A stretch of DNA of 64,000 nucleotides from Modestobacter sp. VKM Ac-2984 (GCF_026967985.1 NZ_JAPVBJ010000003.1:1-64000), one strand, 5' to 3'; shown: positions 1 through 8,460, counted from the first letter of the stretch. A program made the numbers and translations. Notes: generated by a model from the sequence alone, not told the origin.

Positions 1-97
1 GTCGGCTCAAAGGCACGAAGCCAGTCAGACCTGGAGTCACACCTACCGCTGCCGGCGCCAGCTCACCAGCTACGAGCCGGCCCCGCCATGCTCACAG

Positions 98-1018
98 TCA
101 GTCCTCGTCGGGAGGCGCGAACCGGGCGAGGGCGTCGATCGACGGGCACGTGTAGTACGCCCCGCTCAGCGGGGTCAGGAAGCCAGTCAGCCCGTCCCGG
201 ATCCCGTCGGTCGCCCCGGCCATCCGGCGGAGCATCTCGGTGAGCCGCCACTGGTCGCGGGCGAACCCGACGAACGCCGTCCCGTGGTCGGTGACCCCGC
301 CGTAGGCGACGTTGCGCCGGAAGATCTGCTTCTCCTCGCCGTCCACCTCGACGGTCGTGCGGGCGACGTGCGCGCTCGGCAGCATCACGTCGTCGGGGAG
401 CTCGACGCTGTCGGGCTTGGTCCGGCCGATCATCATCTCCTGGCCGTGCTCGCCCAGGGACTCCCACGCCCCGCTGTCGTGCCGCCAGAGCTGGTACAGC
501 ACGATGCTCGCCCCCGCGCCCGGCTCGCCGGCCGGTACCGCCGCGACCTCGGCGGCGGTCAGCAGCGAGGGGTTCTCGGTGCCGTCGATGAACCCGGTCA
601 GGTCCCGGTCGTGCCGGTACAGCCAGCCGGTGACCTCGGCGGCCACCCGGGCGACGCCGGTCAGCGCAGCCAGCACGGCGCGCGCGTTGTCGAAGACCGC
701 GGTGCGATGCCCCCCGGCGACCCAGATCCAGGCGTCGTGCTGGGTCGCCGGCATCCGGTAGCGGCCGGCGCCGACGAGGTCCTCGGTCCAGCTCGCGGCG
801 TCCGCCGGGGCGTCGTCCGGGGCGACGGCGGCCCACAGCTCCGGCCGGAAGCCGACCACCAGGTTCACCCCACCGGTGGAGGAGAGCGGACCGGTGAGCC
901 CGGCCACGCCGCGGACCAGGTCCTCTGCGGAGCAGCCGGGCTCGAGGTCGAGCTCCAGGTAGCAGTGCTCAGGGGTGCCGAGGGCGAAGATGCCCGGCTG
1001 CGTCGTCACGCCGTCCAC
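98..1018 (-). CDS. DyP-type heme peroxidase
   Basis: Predicted dye-decolorizing peroxidase, 306 aa, which uses heme and H2O2 to oxidise bulky substrates. The family hallmark GxxDG is present as GFIDGTENP near residue 145, followed by the conserved YGG and FVGFARD segments in the C-terminal half. No signal peptide is visible, so the protein is probably cytosolic or exported by encapsulation; no encapsulin gene is in view. The start is a GTG at 1018, with a second in-frame GTG three codons later. The next gene on the same strand is a small cupin 25 bp upstream, so the two may be cotranscribed. The family call is firm; the substrate is unknown. Confidence 0.9.
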   Translation of the reverse strand: MDGVTTQPGIFALGTPEHCYLELDLEPGCSAEDLVRGVAGLTGPLSSTGGVNLVVGFRPELWAAVAPDDAPADAASWTEDLVGAGRYRMPATQHDAWIWVAGGHRTAVFDNARAVLAALTGVARVAAEVTGWLYRHDRDLTGFIDGTENPSLLTAAEVAAVPAGEPGAGASIVLYQLWRHDSGAWESLGEHGQEMMIGRTKPDSVELPDDVMLPSAHVARTTVEVDGEEKQIFRRNVAYGGVTDHGTAFVGFARDQWRLTEMLRRMAGATDGIRDGLTGFLTPLSGAYYTCPSIDALARFAPPDED

Positions 1019-1043
1019 CCTGCCCGACCGGCACGGCCGGGCC

Positions 1044-1436
1044 TCAGCTGGTCGGCGGCTCGTCCTTGCCGGCCTCCTCGAGCGCGTCGGCCTCCTCCTT
1101 GGTCTTGTGCACCGCCTTGTCGGCGTGCTCCGGCGGGCCGTAGACCGTGTAGAGCACCAGCGGGTTCACCCCGGTGTTGAGGAAGTTGTGCTTCTTGCCG
1201 GCGGGGACGACGACGAGGTCACCCTGGGCGACGTTCTTCTTCTGCCCGCCGACGACGGCCTGGCCGGTGCCGCTGACGAAGGTGAGGATCTGGTCGATCT
1301 CCTCGTGCACCTCCTCGCCGATCTCCCCACCCGGCGGGATCGTCATGATCACCAGCTGGGTGTGCTCGCCGGTCCACAGCACCCGACGGAAGTCGGCGCT
1401 CTCCTCGGCGACGGTGGCGATGGTGAAGTGCTCCAT
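1044..1436 (-). CDS. small cupin-domain protein
   Basis: Single-domain cupin of 130 aa. The middle of the protein has the cupin beta-barrel pattern: a first motif with EEVHEEIDQ (His and Glu ligands) and a second motif with VPAGKKHNF (His ligand), so a bound metal is likely. The C-terminal tail is charged (KTKEEADALEEAGKDE) and probably flexible. A GGAGGA-like ribosome binding site precedes the ATG at 1436. It lies upstream of the DyP peroxidase gene on the same strand. Such small cupins include mannose-6-phosphate-isomerase-like proteins and dioxygenases; nothing here decides the reaction. Confidence 0.82.
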   Translation of the reverse strand: MEHFTIATVAEESADFRRVLWTGEHTQLVIMTIPPGGEIGEEVHEEIDQILTFVSGTGQAVVGGQKKNVAQGDLVVVPAGKKHNFLNTGVNPLVLYTVYGPPEHADKAVHKTKEEADALEEAGKDEPPTS

Positions 1437-1712
1437 GGCTGCCGGTCCTCCTCGATCCAGTCGCTCCTGCCGGCGTGTGCCGGCTCATGATCAGTGAAGA
1501 GCAGAGCGGCCTCCGCCGCGATCCGAACCCCCGTGCCCCGGGGAGCACGCTGGCCGGGGGCGGAGCCCTGCTCGGGCCGTTCCGCGCACGGTCGCACCGG
1601 GCCACACGAGGGGAAGAGGTCTTCCGGCTCTGCCCTTCCCCGGCCCGGTAGGAGAGGCTGTCCGGTGCCGGGTACCGGCAGCGAACTCGCACACGAACAC
1701 AGGAGGACGGCG

Positions 1713-2267
1713 TTGACGCAGCAGCCAGCAGACCGGTCGGGGAACGCAGCACTCGCTGCCGAGCGGGACGAGGCGGCCACCGAGCTGGCCGGGGTCGAGG
1801 GCGAGGTGTCGACCCGTGCCGCCGTCGAGGGTGGCGTCGTCGTCGGTCACGACGGCTCGGACTGCGCGCAGGAGGCCCTGCAGTGGGCGGCGACGCTGGC
1901 CGAGCGCGCCTCCTGGCCGCTGCACGTCGTCCGCGGCTGGCGGATCGCCACCGCCCCCCAGCCGCCCAGCTGGGAGCTCGGCTACGTCCCGCCGATCGGT
2001 GAGTACGAGCAGGCGGTGCAGGCCGACCTGGAGGCCGACGTCCGGGCCGTGCTGGGCGCCGAGCGGGCCGGTCAGGTCACCTGCCACGTGGTGCACGCCG
2101 CGCCGGTGCGGTCGCTCATCGAGGCCGCGCAGAACGCCGACCTCCTGGTGGTCGGGGCCCGCGGGCGGGGCGGCTTCGCCGGGCTGCTGCTCGGCTCGGT
2201 GAGCGACCAGGTCACCCGGCACGCCCCGTGCCCGGTCACCGTCGTGCGCAGCGAGCACAAGGCCTGA
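1713..2267 (+). CDS. universal stress protein (UspA family)
   Basis: UspA-fold protein of 184 aa. The nucleotide-binding signature G-x2-G-x9-G(S/T) is seen in GARGRGGFAGLLLGS near the C-terminus, and the Walker-like start VVVGHDGSDCAQEAL is typical. Actinobacterial Usp proteins of this type bind ATP and are induced by stress or hypoxia. I chose the TTG at 1713 because an AGGAGG lies 6 bp upstream; the longer reading frame has no good site. An N-terminal extension of about 45 residues precedes the Usp domain. The downstream methyltransferase begins 5 bp after the stop, so the two are probably one operon. Confidence 0.88.
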   Translation: MTQQPADRSGNAALAAERDEAATELAGVEGEVSTRAAVEGGVVVGHDGSDCAQEALQWAATLAERASWPLHVVRGWRIATAPQPPSWELGYVPPIGEYEQAVQADLEADVRAVLGAERAGQVTCHVVHAAPVRSLIEAAQNADLLVVGARGRGGFAGLLLGSVSDQVTRHAPCPVTVVRSEHKA

Positions 2268-2272
2268 CCGGC

Positions 2273-2920
2273 GTGGCGGTCCAGCACCCCGTGCCACCGG
2301 CGTTCCTGCGGGCGCACACCCGGCTGGACCGCCCCTCGCTCGTCCCCGAGGTGCAGCTGCACGTCGCCGACGACGTCGTCGCGCTCTGGGAGGCGATGGA
2401 GACCGAGGGCGGCGGCGCCGGCGAGGACCCGCCCTTCTGGGCCGCGGCCTGGCCCGGTGGGCAGGCGCTGGCCCGGCACGTGCTCGACCACCCGGAGCTC
2501 GTCGCCGGCCGGCGGGTGCTGGACCTGGGGGCCGGCAGCGGCCTGGTGGCCGTCGCCGCGCTGCGGGCCGGGGCGAGCAGCGTGCTCGCCAGCGACGTCG
2601 ACCCGTACTCGCACACCGCGATCGGGCTGAACGCCGAGGTGAACGGGGTCGGCGGGATCGAGGTCGTCGGGGACGTGCTGGACCAGGAGCTCCCGGAGAT
2701 CGACGTCGTCCTGGCCGGCGACGTCTGCTACGACCGGGAGATGACCGCCCGGGTGCTGCCCTTCCTCGGCGCGGCCTGGCTGCGGGGGGCCACGGTGCTG
2801 CTGGGCGACCCCGGGCGGGCCTACGTCCCGAAGGAGGGGCTGGTGGCCCAGGCGGAGTACGACGTGCCCGACGCCGCCGGGGGAGAGGTGCGCCGGACGA
2901 CGGTCTGGCGGCTCCCCTGA
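2273..2920 (+). CDS. class I SAM-dependent methyltransferase
   Basis: Rossmann-fold methyltransferase, 215 aa from the GTG at 2273. Motif I is clear (VLDLGAGSGLVAVAA), followed by the acidic motif II (ASDVDPY) and motif IV (VVLAGDVCYD). The PFWAAAWPGGQALAR segment before motif I matches the Nnt1/ETFB-lysine-methyltransferase-like family, which methylates protein lysines or nicotinamide-type acceptors. It follows the universal stress protein gene by 5 bp and is likely translationally coupled to it. The target is unknown. Confidence 0.85.
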   Translation: MAVQHPVPPAFLRAHTRLDRPSLVPEVQLHVADDVVALWEAMETEGGGAGEDPPFWAAAWPGGQALARHVLDHPELVAGRRVLDLGAGSGLVAVAALRAGASSVLASDVDPYSHTAIGLNAEVNGVGGIEVVGDVLDQELPEIDVVLAGDVCYDREMTARVLPFLGAAWLRGATVLLGDPGRAYVPKEGLVAQAEYDVPDAAGGEVRRTTVWRLP

Positions 2921-3102
2921 TCCCAGGGCCGTCTCACTGGCACCTCTTGTCACATCGGTGCCACCCCGCCTCGCCAGTGGATGGGAGACGTGGCACATGG
3001 CGACGAAATCCAGCTCTGAGCATTGTCACGCCCAGGTGACGGCCTCTACGTTGGCCAGGTCCGGTCGGACGTCTCGTCCCCACCCGGGGAGCCCGCACCG
3101 GA
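2921..3102 (+). other. intergenic leader/promoter region before the riboswitch
   Basis: No coding potential is seen. The stretch holds an inverted repeat TGGCAC-N14-GTGCCA (2938-2963) just after the methyltransferase stop, which could act as a weak terminator. A second inverted repeat, GTCAC-N6-GTGAC, lies at 3025-3040. The promoter for the riboswitch and lytic enzyme should lie here, but I cannot place -35/-10 boxes with confidence. Confidence 0.4.
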
Positions 3103-3232
3103 TGCCGCCGAATCGCTGCACGCAGCGAACCGGGGACCCACCGCAGTACCGGGGTGAATCCCGCCCGGGCACCCGCCCGGCTGGGTAGGGCGACTTCCCG
3201 CCCGAACCCGTCAGCTGACTCGGTAGGCGGCC
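3103..3232 (+). ncRNA. ydaO-yuaA class cyclic di-AMP riboswitch
   Basis: The conserved core elements appear in order: GAATCGCT (near 3110), ACCGGGGACCCACC (about 3129-3142), GGGGTGAATC (3151-3160), GTAGGG (3185-3190), and CCCGAACCCGTCAGCT (about 3201-3216) followed by CGGTAGGCGG. Terminal pairing P1 can be drawn between GCCGCC at 3104-3109 and GGCGGC at 3226-3231. In actinobacteria this c-di-AMP sensing RNA typically controls resuscitation-promoting or other cell-wall lytic genes. Here it lies 28 bp ahead of a secreted transglycosylase-like gene. Ligand binding normally turns expression off. The expression platform between 3232 and the start codon is short and may mask the ribosome binding site rather than form a terminator. 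Confidence 0.92.
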
Positions 3233-3260
3233 GCGGAAGACCCACGGAGCCCCTCTCTTC

Positions 3261-4169
3261 ATGTCCCGTCGCACCACCGCGTCCTCGTCGGACGAGCAGC
3301 TGCCCGCCACCGAGGTGCTCCTCGTGCCCTCGGCCGGCGGCGATGACGCGCCGGTCGCCCTGCGGTCCCGTCGTCAGCCCCCCGGTGGCCTCCGCCGGCC
3401 CACGCTGTACCTGGGCGTCGCCGCCGCCGGGGCGATCCTGGTCAACGTCCTCGTCGCCGGCGAGCCCGGCGCTCGGGCCGAGGCCGCCGTCGAGCCGGCC
3501 AGCGTCGCCGCCCAGCTCGACCTGAGCTCGCAGCAGACCGGGACCGCCCTCGTCGACGGCCCGCTGGCCGACCGGCTCGGTCAGCTGGCCGCCAACCGCA
3601 GCCAGCGCGAGGCCGCCCAGGCCGCCGCCGCCCAGGCACAGGCGGCCGCCGACCAGGCCGTGCTCGACGCCCAGGCAGCCGCGGCGGCCCAGGCCGTCGC
3701 CGAGGCGCAGGCTGCGGAAGAGGCGCGGATCGCCGCCGAGGCCCAGGCCGCCGCCGAGGCGCAGGCCGCGGAGGAGGCCGCAGCCGCCGAGCGGGCCGCC
3801 GCCCGGGCGGCCACCGCCCCCGCCCCCGCCAGCTCTCCGAGGGCGCCGGCAGCGCCGGCTCCGGCCGCCTCGTCCGGTTCGGGTTCGTTCCAGGACTACG
3901 CCCTGGGCAAGCTCGGCGGGGACCAGGCGCAGTTCTCCTGCCTGGAGAGCCTGTGGGGCAAGGAGAGCGGCTGGAACCCGAACGCGCAGAACCCGAACAG
4001 CACCGCGTACGGCATCCCGCAGTTCCTGGACTCCACCTGGAAGAGCACCGGGATCGCCAAGACGTCGGACGGCTACCGGCAGATCGACGCGGGGCTGATC
4101 TACATCGACAACCGCTACGGCTCGCCGTGTGCGGCGTGGTCGCACTCGCAGGCCACCGGCTGGTACTGA
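3261..4169 (+). CDS. secreted lytic transglycosylase-like cell-wall hydrolase
   Basis: Exported protein of 302 aa. A basic N-terminus leads into a hydrophobic segment (about residues 48-68), then a long Ala/Gln/Glu-rich region with repeated AQAAAEAQA blocks (about 115-190, probably coiled coil) and a Pro/Ala/Ser linker. The C-terminal domain (about 205-302) carries a likely catalytic Glu in LWGKESGWNP and the AYGIPQFLDSTW signature of transglycosylase/Rpf-like muramidases. It probably cleaves peptidoglycan during growth or resuscitation. Control by the c-di-AMP riboswitch just upstream fits the known RpfA-type regulation in actinobacteria. The ATG at 3261 follows a modest GGAG. It is called Rpf-like only by context, because the catalytic domain is of the aggregation-promoting-factor type. 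Confidence 0.87.
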   Translation: MSRRTTASSSDEQLPATEVLLVPSAGGDDAPVALRSRRQPPGGLRRPTLYLGVAAAGAILVNVLVAGEPGARAEAAVEPASVAAQLDLSSQQTGTALVDGPLADRLGQLAANRSQREAAQAAAAQAQAAADQAVLDAQAAAAAQAVAEAQAAEEARIAAEAQAAAEAQAAEEAAAAERAAARAATAPAPASSPRAPAAPAPAASSGSGSFQDYALGKLGGDQAQFSCLESLWGKESGWNPNAQNPNSTAYGIPQFLDSTWKSTGIAKTSDGYRQIDAGLIYIDNRYGSPCAAWSHSQATGWY

Positions 4170-4181
4170 TCCACCGGTGCA

Positions 4182-4219
4182 CAGCGGGGCCCGGGTCCGG
4201 TCGGACCCGGGCCCCGCTG
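4182..4219 (+). terminator. intrinsic terminator hairpin
   Basis: The arms at 4182-4199 and 4202-4219 are perfectly complementary (18 nt), giving a very stable GC-rich stem 12 bp after the stop of the lytic enzyme gene. There is no U-tract, as is usual in high-GC actinobacteria. Confidence 0.85.
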
Positions 4220-4327
4220 CGTCCGATGCCGTGCTCCCGTGCCGGGCAGGTGGCCCTCCTGTGCACCGGCGGGGGACCATCGGGGAGGATCGAGGGGTTC
4301 GACCACCGAGAAGAGGAGCGCTGACCC

Positions 4328-4927
4328 GTGGGCAAGCACCGCGCACCCGAGGGCGCCGCGACGGACTTCGACGCCGCCACCAGCGCCCTGGCCGATGTGA
4401 CGGGCGACTACACCGTCGACGTCACGCACACCCGGATCGGCGTCCGGGCCCGGCACGCCATGGTGACCACCGTGCGGGGCGCCTTCACCGACTTCTCCGG
4501 CACCGCCCACCTGGACACCGCCACGCCGGCGGCCAGCAGCGTCCGCCTGCGGATCGCCACCGCCAGCATCGACACCGGGACGCCGGACCGTGACGCGCAC
4601 CTGCGCTCGGCCGACTTCCTGGACGTCGAGCAGCACCCCGAGATGGTGTTCGTCTCCACCGCCGTCGAGCAGGTCGACCGGGACGTGTACCGCGTCACCG
4701 GTGACCTCACGATCAAGGCGGTCACCCGGCCGGTGTGGATCGACTTCACGCTCACCGGCTCGGCGCTGGACCCGTTCGGCAACATGCGGGTGGGCTTCGA
4801 GGGCGCGCTGGCGATCAAGCGCAGCGAGTGGGACCTGACCTGGAACGCGATGCTGGACACCGGTGGCGTGCTGGTCAGCGACCGGATCCAGGTGGAGTTC
4901 GACGTCTCGGCGATCAAGGACGCCTGA
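4328..4927 (+). CDS. YceI-family lipocalin-like protein
   Basis: YceI-family protein of 199 aa. The family pattern of a ten-strand barrel is seen in DVTHTRIGVRARHAMVTTVRGAF, the D..HLRSADFLDVEQHPEM motif and the RSEWDLTWNAMLDTGG closing segment. YceI proteins bind polyisoprenoid or amphiphilic ligands, and many are periplasmic. This one has no signal peptide, as is common in actinobacterial members. The start is a GTG at 4328 after an AGAAGAGGAG stretch. It lies between a terminator and the mftD promoter region and is probably monocistronic. Confidence 0.92.
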   Translation: MGKHRAPEGAATDFDAATSALADVTGDYTVDVTHTRIGVRARHAMVTTVRGAFTDFSGTAHLDTATPAASSVRLRIATASIDTGTPDRDAHLRSADFLDVEQHPEMVFVSTAVEQVDRDVYRVTGDLTIKAVTRPVWIDFTLTGSALDPFGNMRVGFEGALAIKRSEWDLTWNAMLDTGGVLVSDRIQVEFDVSAIKDA

Positions 4928-4967
4928 CCGGGTCGGGCTGTGTCCCAGGACACGCCCTGCCGCTAGG

Positions 4968-4984
4968 GTGGCACTCAGTGCCAC
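4968..4984 (+). promoter_or_regulatory. palindromic operator upstream of mftD
   Basis: A perfect inverted repeat, GTGGCACT-C-AGTGCCAC, lies 93 bp ahead of the mftD start and directly follows TAGGGT, a plausible -10 box. A repressor bound here would cover the promoter. TetR-type regulators use palindromes of this size, and MftR of mycofactocin loci is a TetR protein, but no such regulator gene is nearby, so the cognate factor is unknown. Confidence 0.5.
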
Positions 4985-5077
4985 GCTGGGCGACGCCGGA
5001 TCGGCCAGTCCCTGCGACGGCGCCCCGGGCCGTCGACGGCGTCGGTCGGGACGAGGCGAGCAGCAGGAGGTCCGCAG

Positions 5078-6307
5078 GTGGCGAACGCGTGGTTCGAGTC
5101 GGTGGCAGAAGCGCAGCGTCGAGCGAAGAAGCGCCTGCCCAAGGGGGTGTACGGCGCCCTGGTGGCCGGCTCGGAGCGTGGGCTGACCGTGGACGACAAC
5201 ACGGCCGCGTTCGCCGAGCTGGGGTTCGCCCCACACACGGCGGGGTTGAGCAACGAGCGGCAGCTGGCCACCACGATCATGGGCCAGCAGGTCTCCATGC
5301 CGGTGATGATCAGCCCCACCGGGGTGCAGGCGGTCGACCCCGACGGTGAGGTCGCGGTGGCCCGTGCCGCGGCCTCCCGCGGTGTGGCGATGGGGTTGTC
5401 CTCCTTCGCCAGCAAGCCGATCGAGGAGGTCGTGGCGGCCAACCCGCAGACCTTCTTCCAGATGTACTGGGTCGGCTCCCGGGAGGAGATGCTGGGCCGG
5501 ATGCAGCGGGCGAAGGACGCCGGTGCGGTCGGCATGATCGCCACGCTGGACTGGTCCTTCGCCTACGGCCGGGACTGGGGCAGCCCGTTCATCCCGGAGA
5601 AGATCGACTTCGAGGCTGCTCGGAAGTACGCGCCCCAGGTGCTGGCCCGGCCGCGGTGGCTGCTCGACTTCGCCCGCACCCGCAAGCTCCCCGACCTCAC
5701 GGTGCCGAACATGGTGGCCAAGCCCGGAGATGAGCCCCCGACGTTCTTCGGGGCCTACGGGCAGTGGAGCGCCTCCCCGATGCCCTCCTGGGAGGACGTC
5801 GCCTGGCTGCGCTCGCAGTGGGACGGGCCGTTCATGCTCAAGGGCGTGATGCGGATCGATGACGCCAAGCGCGCCGTGGACGCCGGGGTCACCGCGATCT
5901 CGGTGTCCAACCACGGGGGCAACAACCTCGACGGCACCCCGGCCGCGATCCGGGCGCTGCCCGCGGTCGTCGCGGCGGTCGGTGACCAGGTCGAGGTCCT
6001 GATGGACGGCGGCATCCGCCGCGGCGGCGACGTCGCCAAGGCCCTCGCCCTGGGCGCCCGGGCGGTCATGATCGGCCGGGCCTACCTGTGGGGCCTGGCC
6101 GCCAACGGCGAAGCCGGGGTCGGCAACGTCCTCGACCTGCTCCGCGACGGCCTCGGGTCTGCGCTGGTCGGCCTGGGCCACCGCTCGGTCGACCAGCTCA
6201 GCCCGGCCGACCTCGTCGTCCCACCGCACTTCGAGCGGCACCTCGGCGAGGACGGCGCCGATGCACCGGCGGCGCAGCGGTCCTCCGGCAAGGGCACCAC
6301 CGCCTGA
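5078..6307 (+). CDS. mftD: mycofactocin-system FMN-dependent dehydrogenase MftD (LldD-like)
   Basis: Alpha-hydroxy-acid oxidase fold (FMN TIM barrel), 409 aa. Family signatures include PVMISPTGVQAVDPDGEVAVARAA, the active-site region SNHGGNNLDGTPA with its catalytic His, and the FMN phosphate loop DGGIRRGGDVAKALALGARAVMIGRAYLWGL. The N-terminal MANAWFE start and overall pattern match Mycobacterium Rv0694, the MftD enzyme that oxidatively deaminates the mycofactocin precursor AHDP. An AGGAGG lies 7 bp before the GTG. Unusually, no mftA, B, C, E or F is in the window. Its neighbours are YceI and a serine hydrolase. It could serve a cluster elsewhere or act as a plain L-lactate dehydrogenase. 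Confidence 0.85.
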   Translation: MANAWFESVAEAQRRAKKRLPKGVYGALVAGSERGLTVDDNTAAFAELGFAPHTAGLSNERQLATTIMGQQVSMPVMISPTGVQAVDPDGEVAVARAAASRGVAMGLSSFASKPIEEVVAANPQTFFQMYWVGSREEMLGRMQRAKDAGAVGMIATLDWSFAYGRDWGSPFIPEKIDFEAARKYAPQVLARPRWLLDFARTRKLPDLTVPNMVAKPGDEPPTFFGAYGQWSASPMPSWEDVAWLRSQWDGPFMLKGVMRIDDAKRAVDAGVTAISVSNHGGNNLDGTPAAIRALPAVVAAVGDQVEVLMDGGIRRGGDVAKALALGARAVMIGRAYLWGLAANGEAGVGNVLDLLRDGLGSALVGLGHRSVDQLSPADLVVPPHFERHLGEDGADAPAAQRSSGKGTTA

Positions 6308-6416
6308 GGGGCCGGGCGGCCGGTGCGATGACTTCCACCGGCCCCCGCCGTCCTCCCTGCTGAGCGCACCGTCCTCCGGACGCTGGGTGCGCCGTCCCTC
6401 GGACGCAGGAGCCCCC

Positions 6417-7556
6417 ATGCCGCACCCGTCCCGGTTCGTCACCGTCTGGTCAGCCCTGCAGGCCCAGGTGCAGAGCGGCCGGCTGCCCGGCTACGCCGCC
6501 GCGGTCCGGTACCGCGGGGAGGTCGAGGTGCACACCGGCGGCTCCCTCGAGCTCGGAGGTGTCGCCCGCGTGCGTCCGGACTCGCTGTTCCGGCTGGCGT
6601 CGCTCTCCAAGCCGGTCGCCGGGGTGCTGACGCTGTCGCTGGTCGAGGACGGGTTGCTGGACCTCGACGACCCGGTCGGGCGATGGCTCCCGGAGCTGGC
6701 CGAACCGCGGGTGCTGGTCGGCCGGGGCGGCGCACTCGCGGACACGGTGCCGGCGGACCGACCGATCACCGTCCGCCACCTGCTCACCAGCACGCCCGGC
6801 TTCGGTGGGCTGTGGGACGGCTCGCCGCTGGACCAGGTCCTGTACCGGGCCGGCCTCGGACCGGGTCCGCTGCCGCCGGAGCTGACGCCGGCGGAGTACC
6901 TGGCCCGGCTGGGCGAGCTGCCGCTGGCCGCGCAACCCGGGACCAGCTGGCTGTACCACCTCAGCACCGAGGTGCTCTCGGTGCTGCTGAGCCGGGTCGC
7001 CGGCTGCCCGCTGCACGACCTGCTGCGCGCCCGGGTCACCGGTCCGCTGGGTCTGGCCGACACCGGCTTCTGGGCGACCGACCCCGTGCGGCTCGGCCCG
7101 GCGTACCTGCCGGCGGGTGGCGGGTTCGAGCTCCTCGACCCGGCCGACGGGCGTTCGTCCGGCCCGCCGGTCTTCGAGGGGCTGGCGGCCGGGCTGGTCT
7201 CCAGCGCACCGGACGTGCTGGCCGTCTTCGGCGCGCTGGCCGACGGGGGCGGGCCACTGCTGAGCCCCCGGTCGGTGGCCGCCATGACCACCGGAGCGCT
7301 GACCACGGCGCAGCGGCTGGAGGCCGTCGACTTCCTCGGCGCCGGCCGCTCCTGGGGGCTGCAGGTCGGCGTGCAGGTGGAGCCGGGAGAGCCGTGGGCG
7401 CAGCCGGGCCGGTTCGGCTGGGACGGCGGGACGGGCACGACCGCCTACGCCGATCCGGACCGGGACCTCGTCGCGGTGCTGCTCACCGCGCGTGGCATGG
7501 CCGGGCCGGAGGACGGCATGGACGGGTTCTGGCGGGCGCTGTACCGCTGCCTCTGA
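6417..7556 (+). CDS. serine beta-lactamase-fold hydrolase (class C/esterase-like)
   Basis: Beta-lactamase family protein, 379 aa from the ATG at 6417, which follows AGGAG. The catalytic SxxK is present as SLSK within FRLASLSKPVAGVLTL, and the YxS motif as YHLSTEVLSVL. The third motif is replaced by a GWDGGTGT-like stretch near the end, as in class C-like esterases and penicillin-binding-protein homologues. No signal peptide is seen, so a cytosolic esterase or amidase is more likely than a resistance enzyme. It lies 109 bp after mftD and converges with an alpha/beta hydrolase gene. Confidence 0.85.
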   Translation: MPHPSRFVTVWSALQAQVQSGRLPGYAAAVRYRGEVEVHTGGSLELGGVARVRPDSLFRLASLSKPVAGVLTLSLVEDGLLDLDDPVGRWLPELAEPRVLVGRGGALADTVPADRPITVRHLLTSTPGFGGLWDGSPLDQVLYRAGLGPGPLPPELTPAEYLARLGELPLAAQPGTSWLYHLSTEVLSVLLSRVAGCPLHDLLRARVTGPLGLADTGFWATDPVRLGPAYLPAGGGFELLDPADGRSSGPPVFEGLAAGLVSSAPDVLAVFGALADGGGPLLSPRSVAAMTTGALTTAQRLEAVDFLGAGRSWGLQVGVQVEPGEPWAQPGRFGWDGGTGTTAYADPDRDLVAVLLTARGMAGPEDGMDGFWRALYRCL

Positions 7557-7585
7557 CCCACTCTTGCGGCAGCTCGCCCGGCGCC

Positions 7586-8437
7586 TCAGCGGGGTCGGTC
7601 ACCGCCCAGAGCCAGCACCGTGCGCAGCGCGGTGACCAGGGCCAGCGGCTGGTCCAGCATCGGGTGGTGGCCGCTGTCGGGCAGGTCGACCACGGGCATC
7701 CCGGCCCGGGTCAGCCCGACCATCTCGGTGGCCATCTCCGGGCTGACCAACCCGTGCTCGCAGCGCAGGAAGGTCAGCGGGACGGCGACCCCCGGCAGCA
7801 GGTCGCGCAGCCGCAGCCGGGTGCCGAAGAAGTCCGGGTCGAACTTCCACGTCCAGCCGTCCTCGACCGCGCGCAGCGATCCGGCGGCCACGTGCTCGCG
7901 GACGAAGGGGAGCAGGACCTCTTGCGGCGGCAGCGTGCGGAAGCGGGCCCTGGCCTCGTCCGGGTCCGCGTACACCCGGTGCGGCCGTCGGCGCTCCCGC
8001 AGCCGCCGCTCGTCCGGGGGCTGGTCGTTGAGCGGGGAGTCCACGACGACGACCGAACCGATGTCACCCGGGTGCTCGACGCCCACGGTGACCGCCACCC
8101 AGCCGCCCATGCTGTGGCCCACGACGACCGGCCGGTCGAGGCCCGCGTCGGCGGCGACGGCCACCACCTCCCGCGCCCACAGCAGCGGGTCGTAGTCCTC
8201 GCGGCGATCGCTGTCACCGTGCCCGGTCAGGTCCAGGGCCACCACCCGGCGTCCGGTGAGCAGGGGGGCGACGTGGTCCCACCAGCCGGAGTGGGCGGCA
8301 CCGCCGTGCACCAGGACCACGCCCGGCGCCCCGGCCGGCCCCCAGGCCCGGTAGTGCACCCGGGACCCGGCGACGACGACGTCCCGGTGTTCCGGCTGAT
8401 GGGCGAGGGCCTGGGTGAACCACGTCGGCGGGGTCAT
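7586..8437 (-). CDS. alpha/beta-fold hydrolase
   Basis: Alpha/beta hydrolase of 283 aa. The oxyanion loop VLVHGGAAHSGWWD, nucleophile elbow VVGHSMGGWVAV (Ser) and catalytic His in LPDSGHHPMLDQP are all clear. The probable acid lies in the strand before the cap region. The pattern resembles epoxide hydrolase/carboxylesterase-like members. The start was set at the ATG at 8437 (MTPPTWFTQAL), because upstream residues of the longer frame are not family-like and fall in a palindromic intergenic element. The substrate is unknown. Confidence 0.85.
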   Translation of the reverse strand: MTPPTWFTQALAHQPEHRDVVVAGSRVHYRAWGPAGAPGVVLVHGGAAHSGWWDHVAPLLTGRRVVALDLTGHGDSDRREDYDPLLWAREVVAVAADAGLDRPVVVGHSMGGWVAVTVGVEHPGDIGSVVVVDSPLNDQPPDERRLRERRRPHRVYADPDEARARFRTLPPQEVLLPFVREHVAAGSLRAVEDGWTWKFDPDFFGTRLRLRDLLPGVAVPLTFLRCEHGLVSPEMATEMVGLTRAGMPVVDLPDSGHHPMLDQPLALVTALRTVLALGGDRPR

Positions 8438-8460
8438 CCCCGGATCCTGCCCGACGGCCT

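Noticed and set aside
1-97. Possible tRNA or gene end at the left edge
   Set aside because: No acceptor stem, anticodon loop or conserved frame could be drawn. Nothing is called there.
4115-6442. 775-residue minus-strand open frame
   Set aside because: It lies opposite the YceI and mftD genes and has the Arg/Pro/Gly composition of a high-GC shadow frame.
6417-7556. Beta-lactam resistance gene
   Set aside because: The beta-lactamase fold is present, but there is no signal peptide and no KTG-type third motif. An esterase or amidase is more likely.
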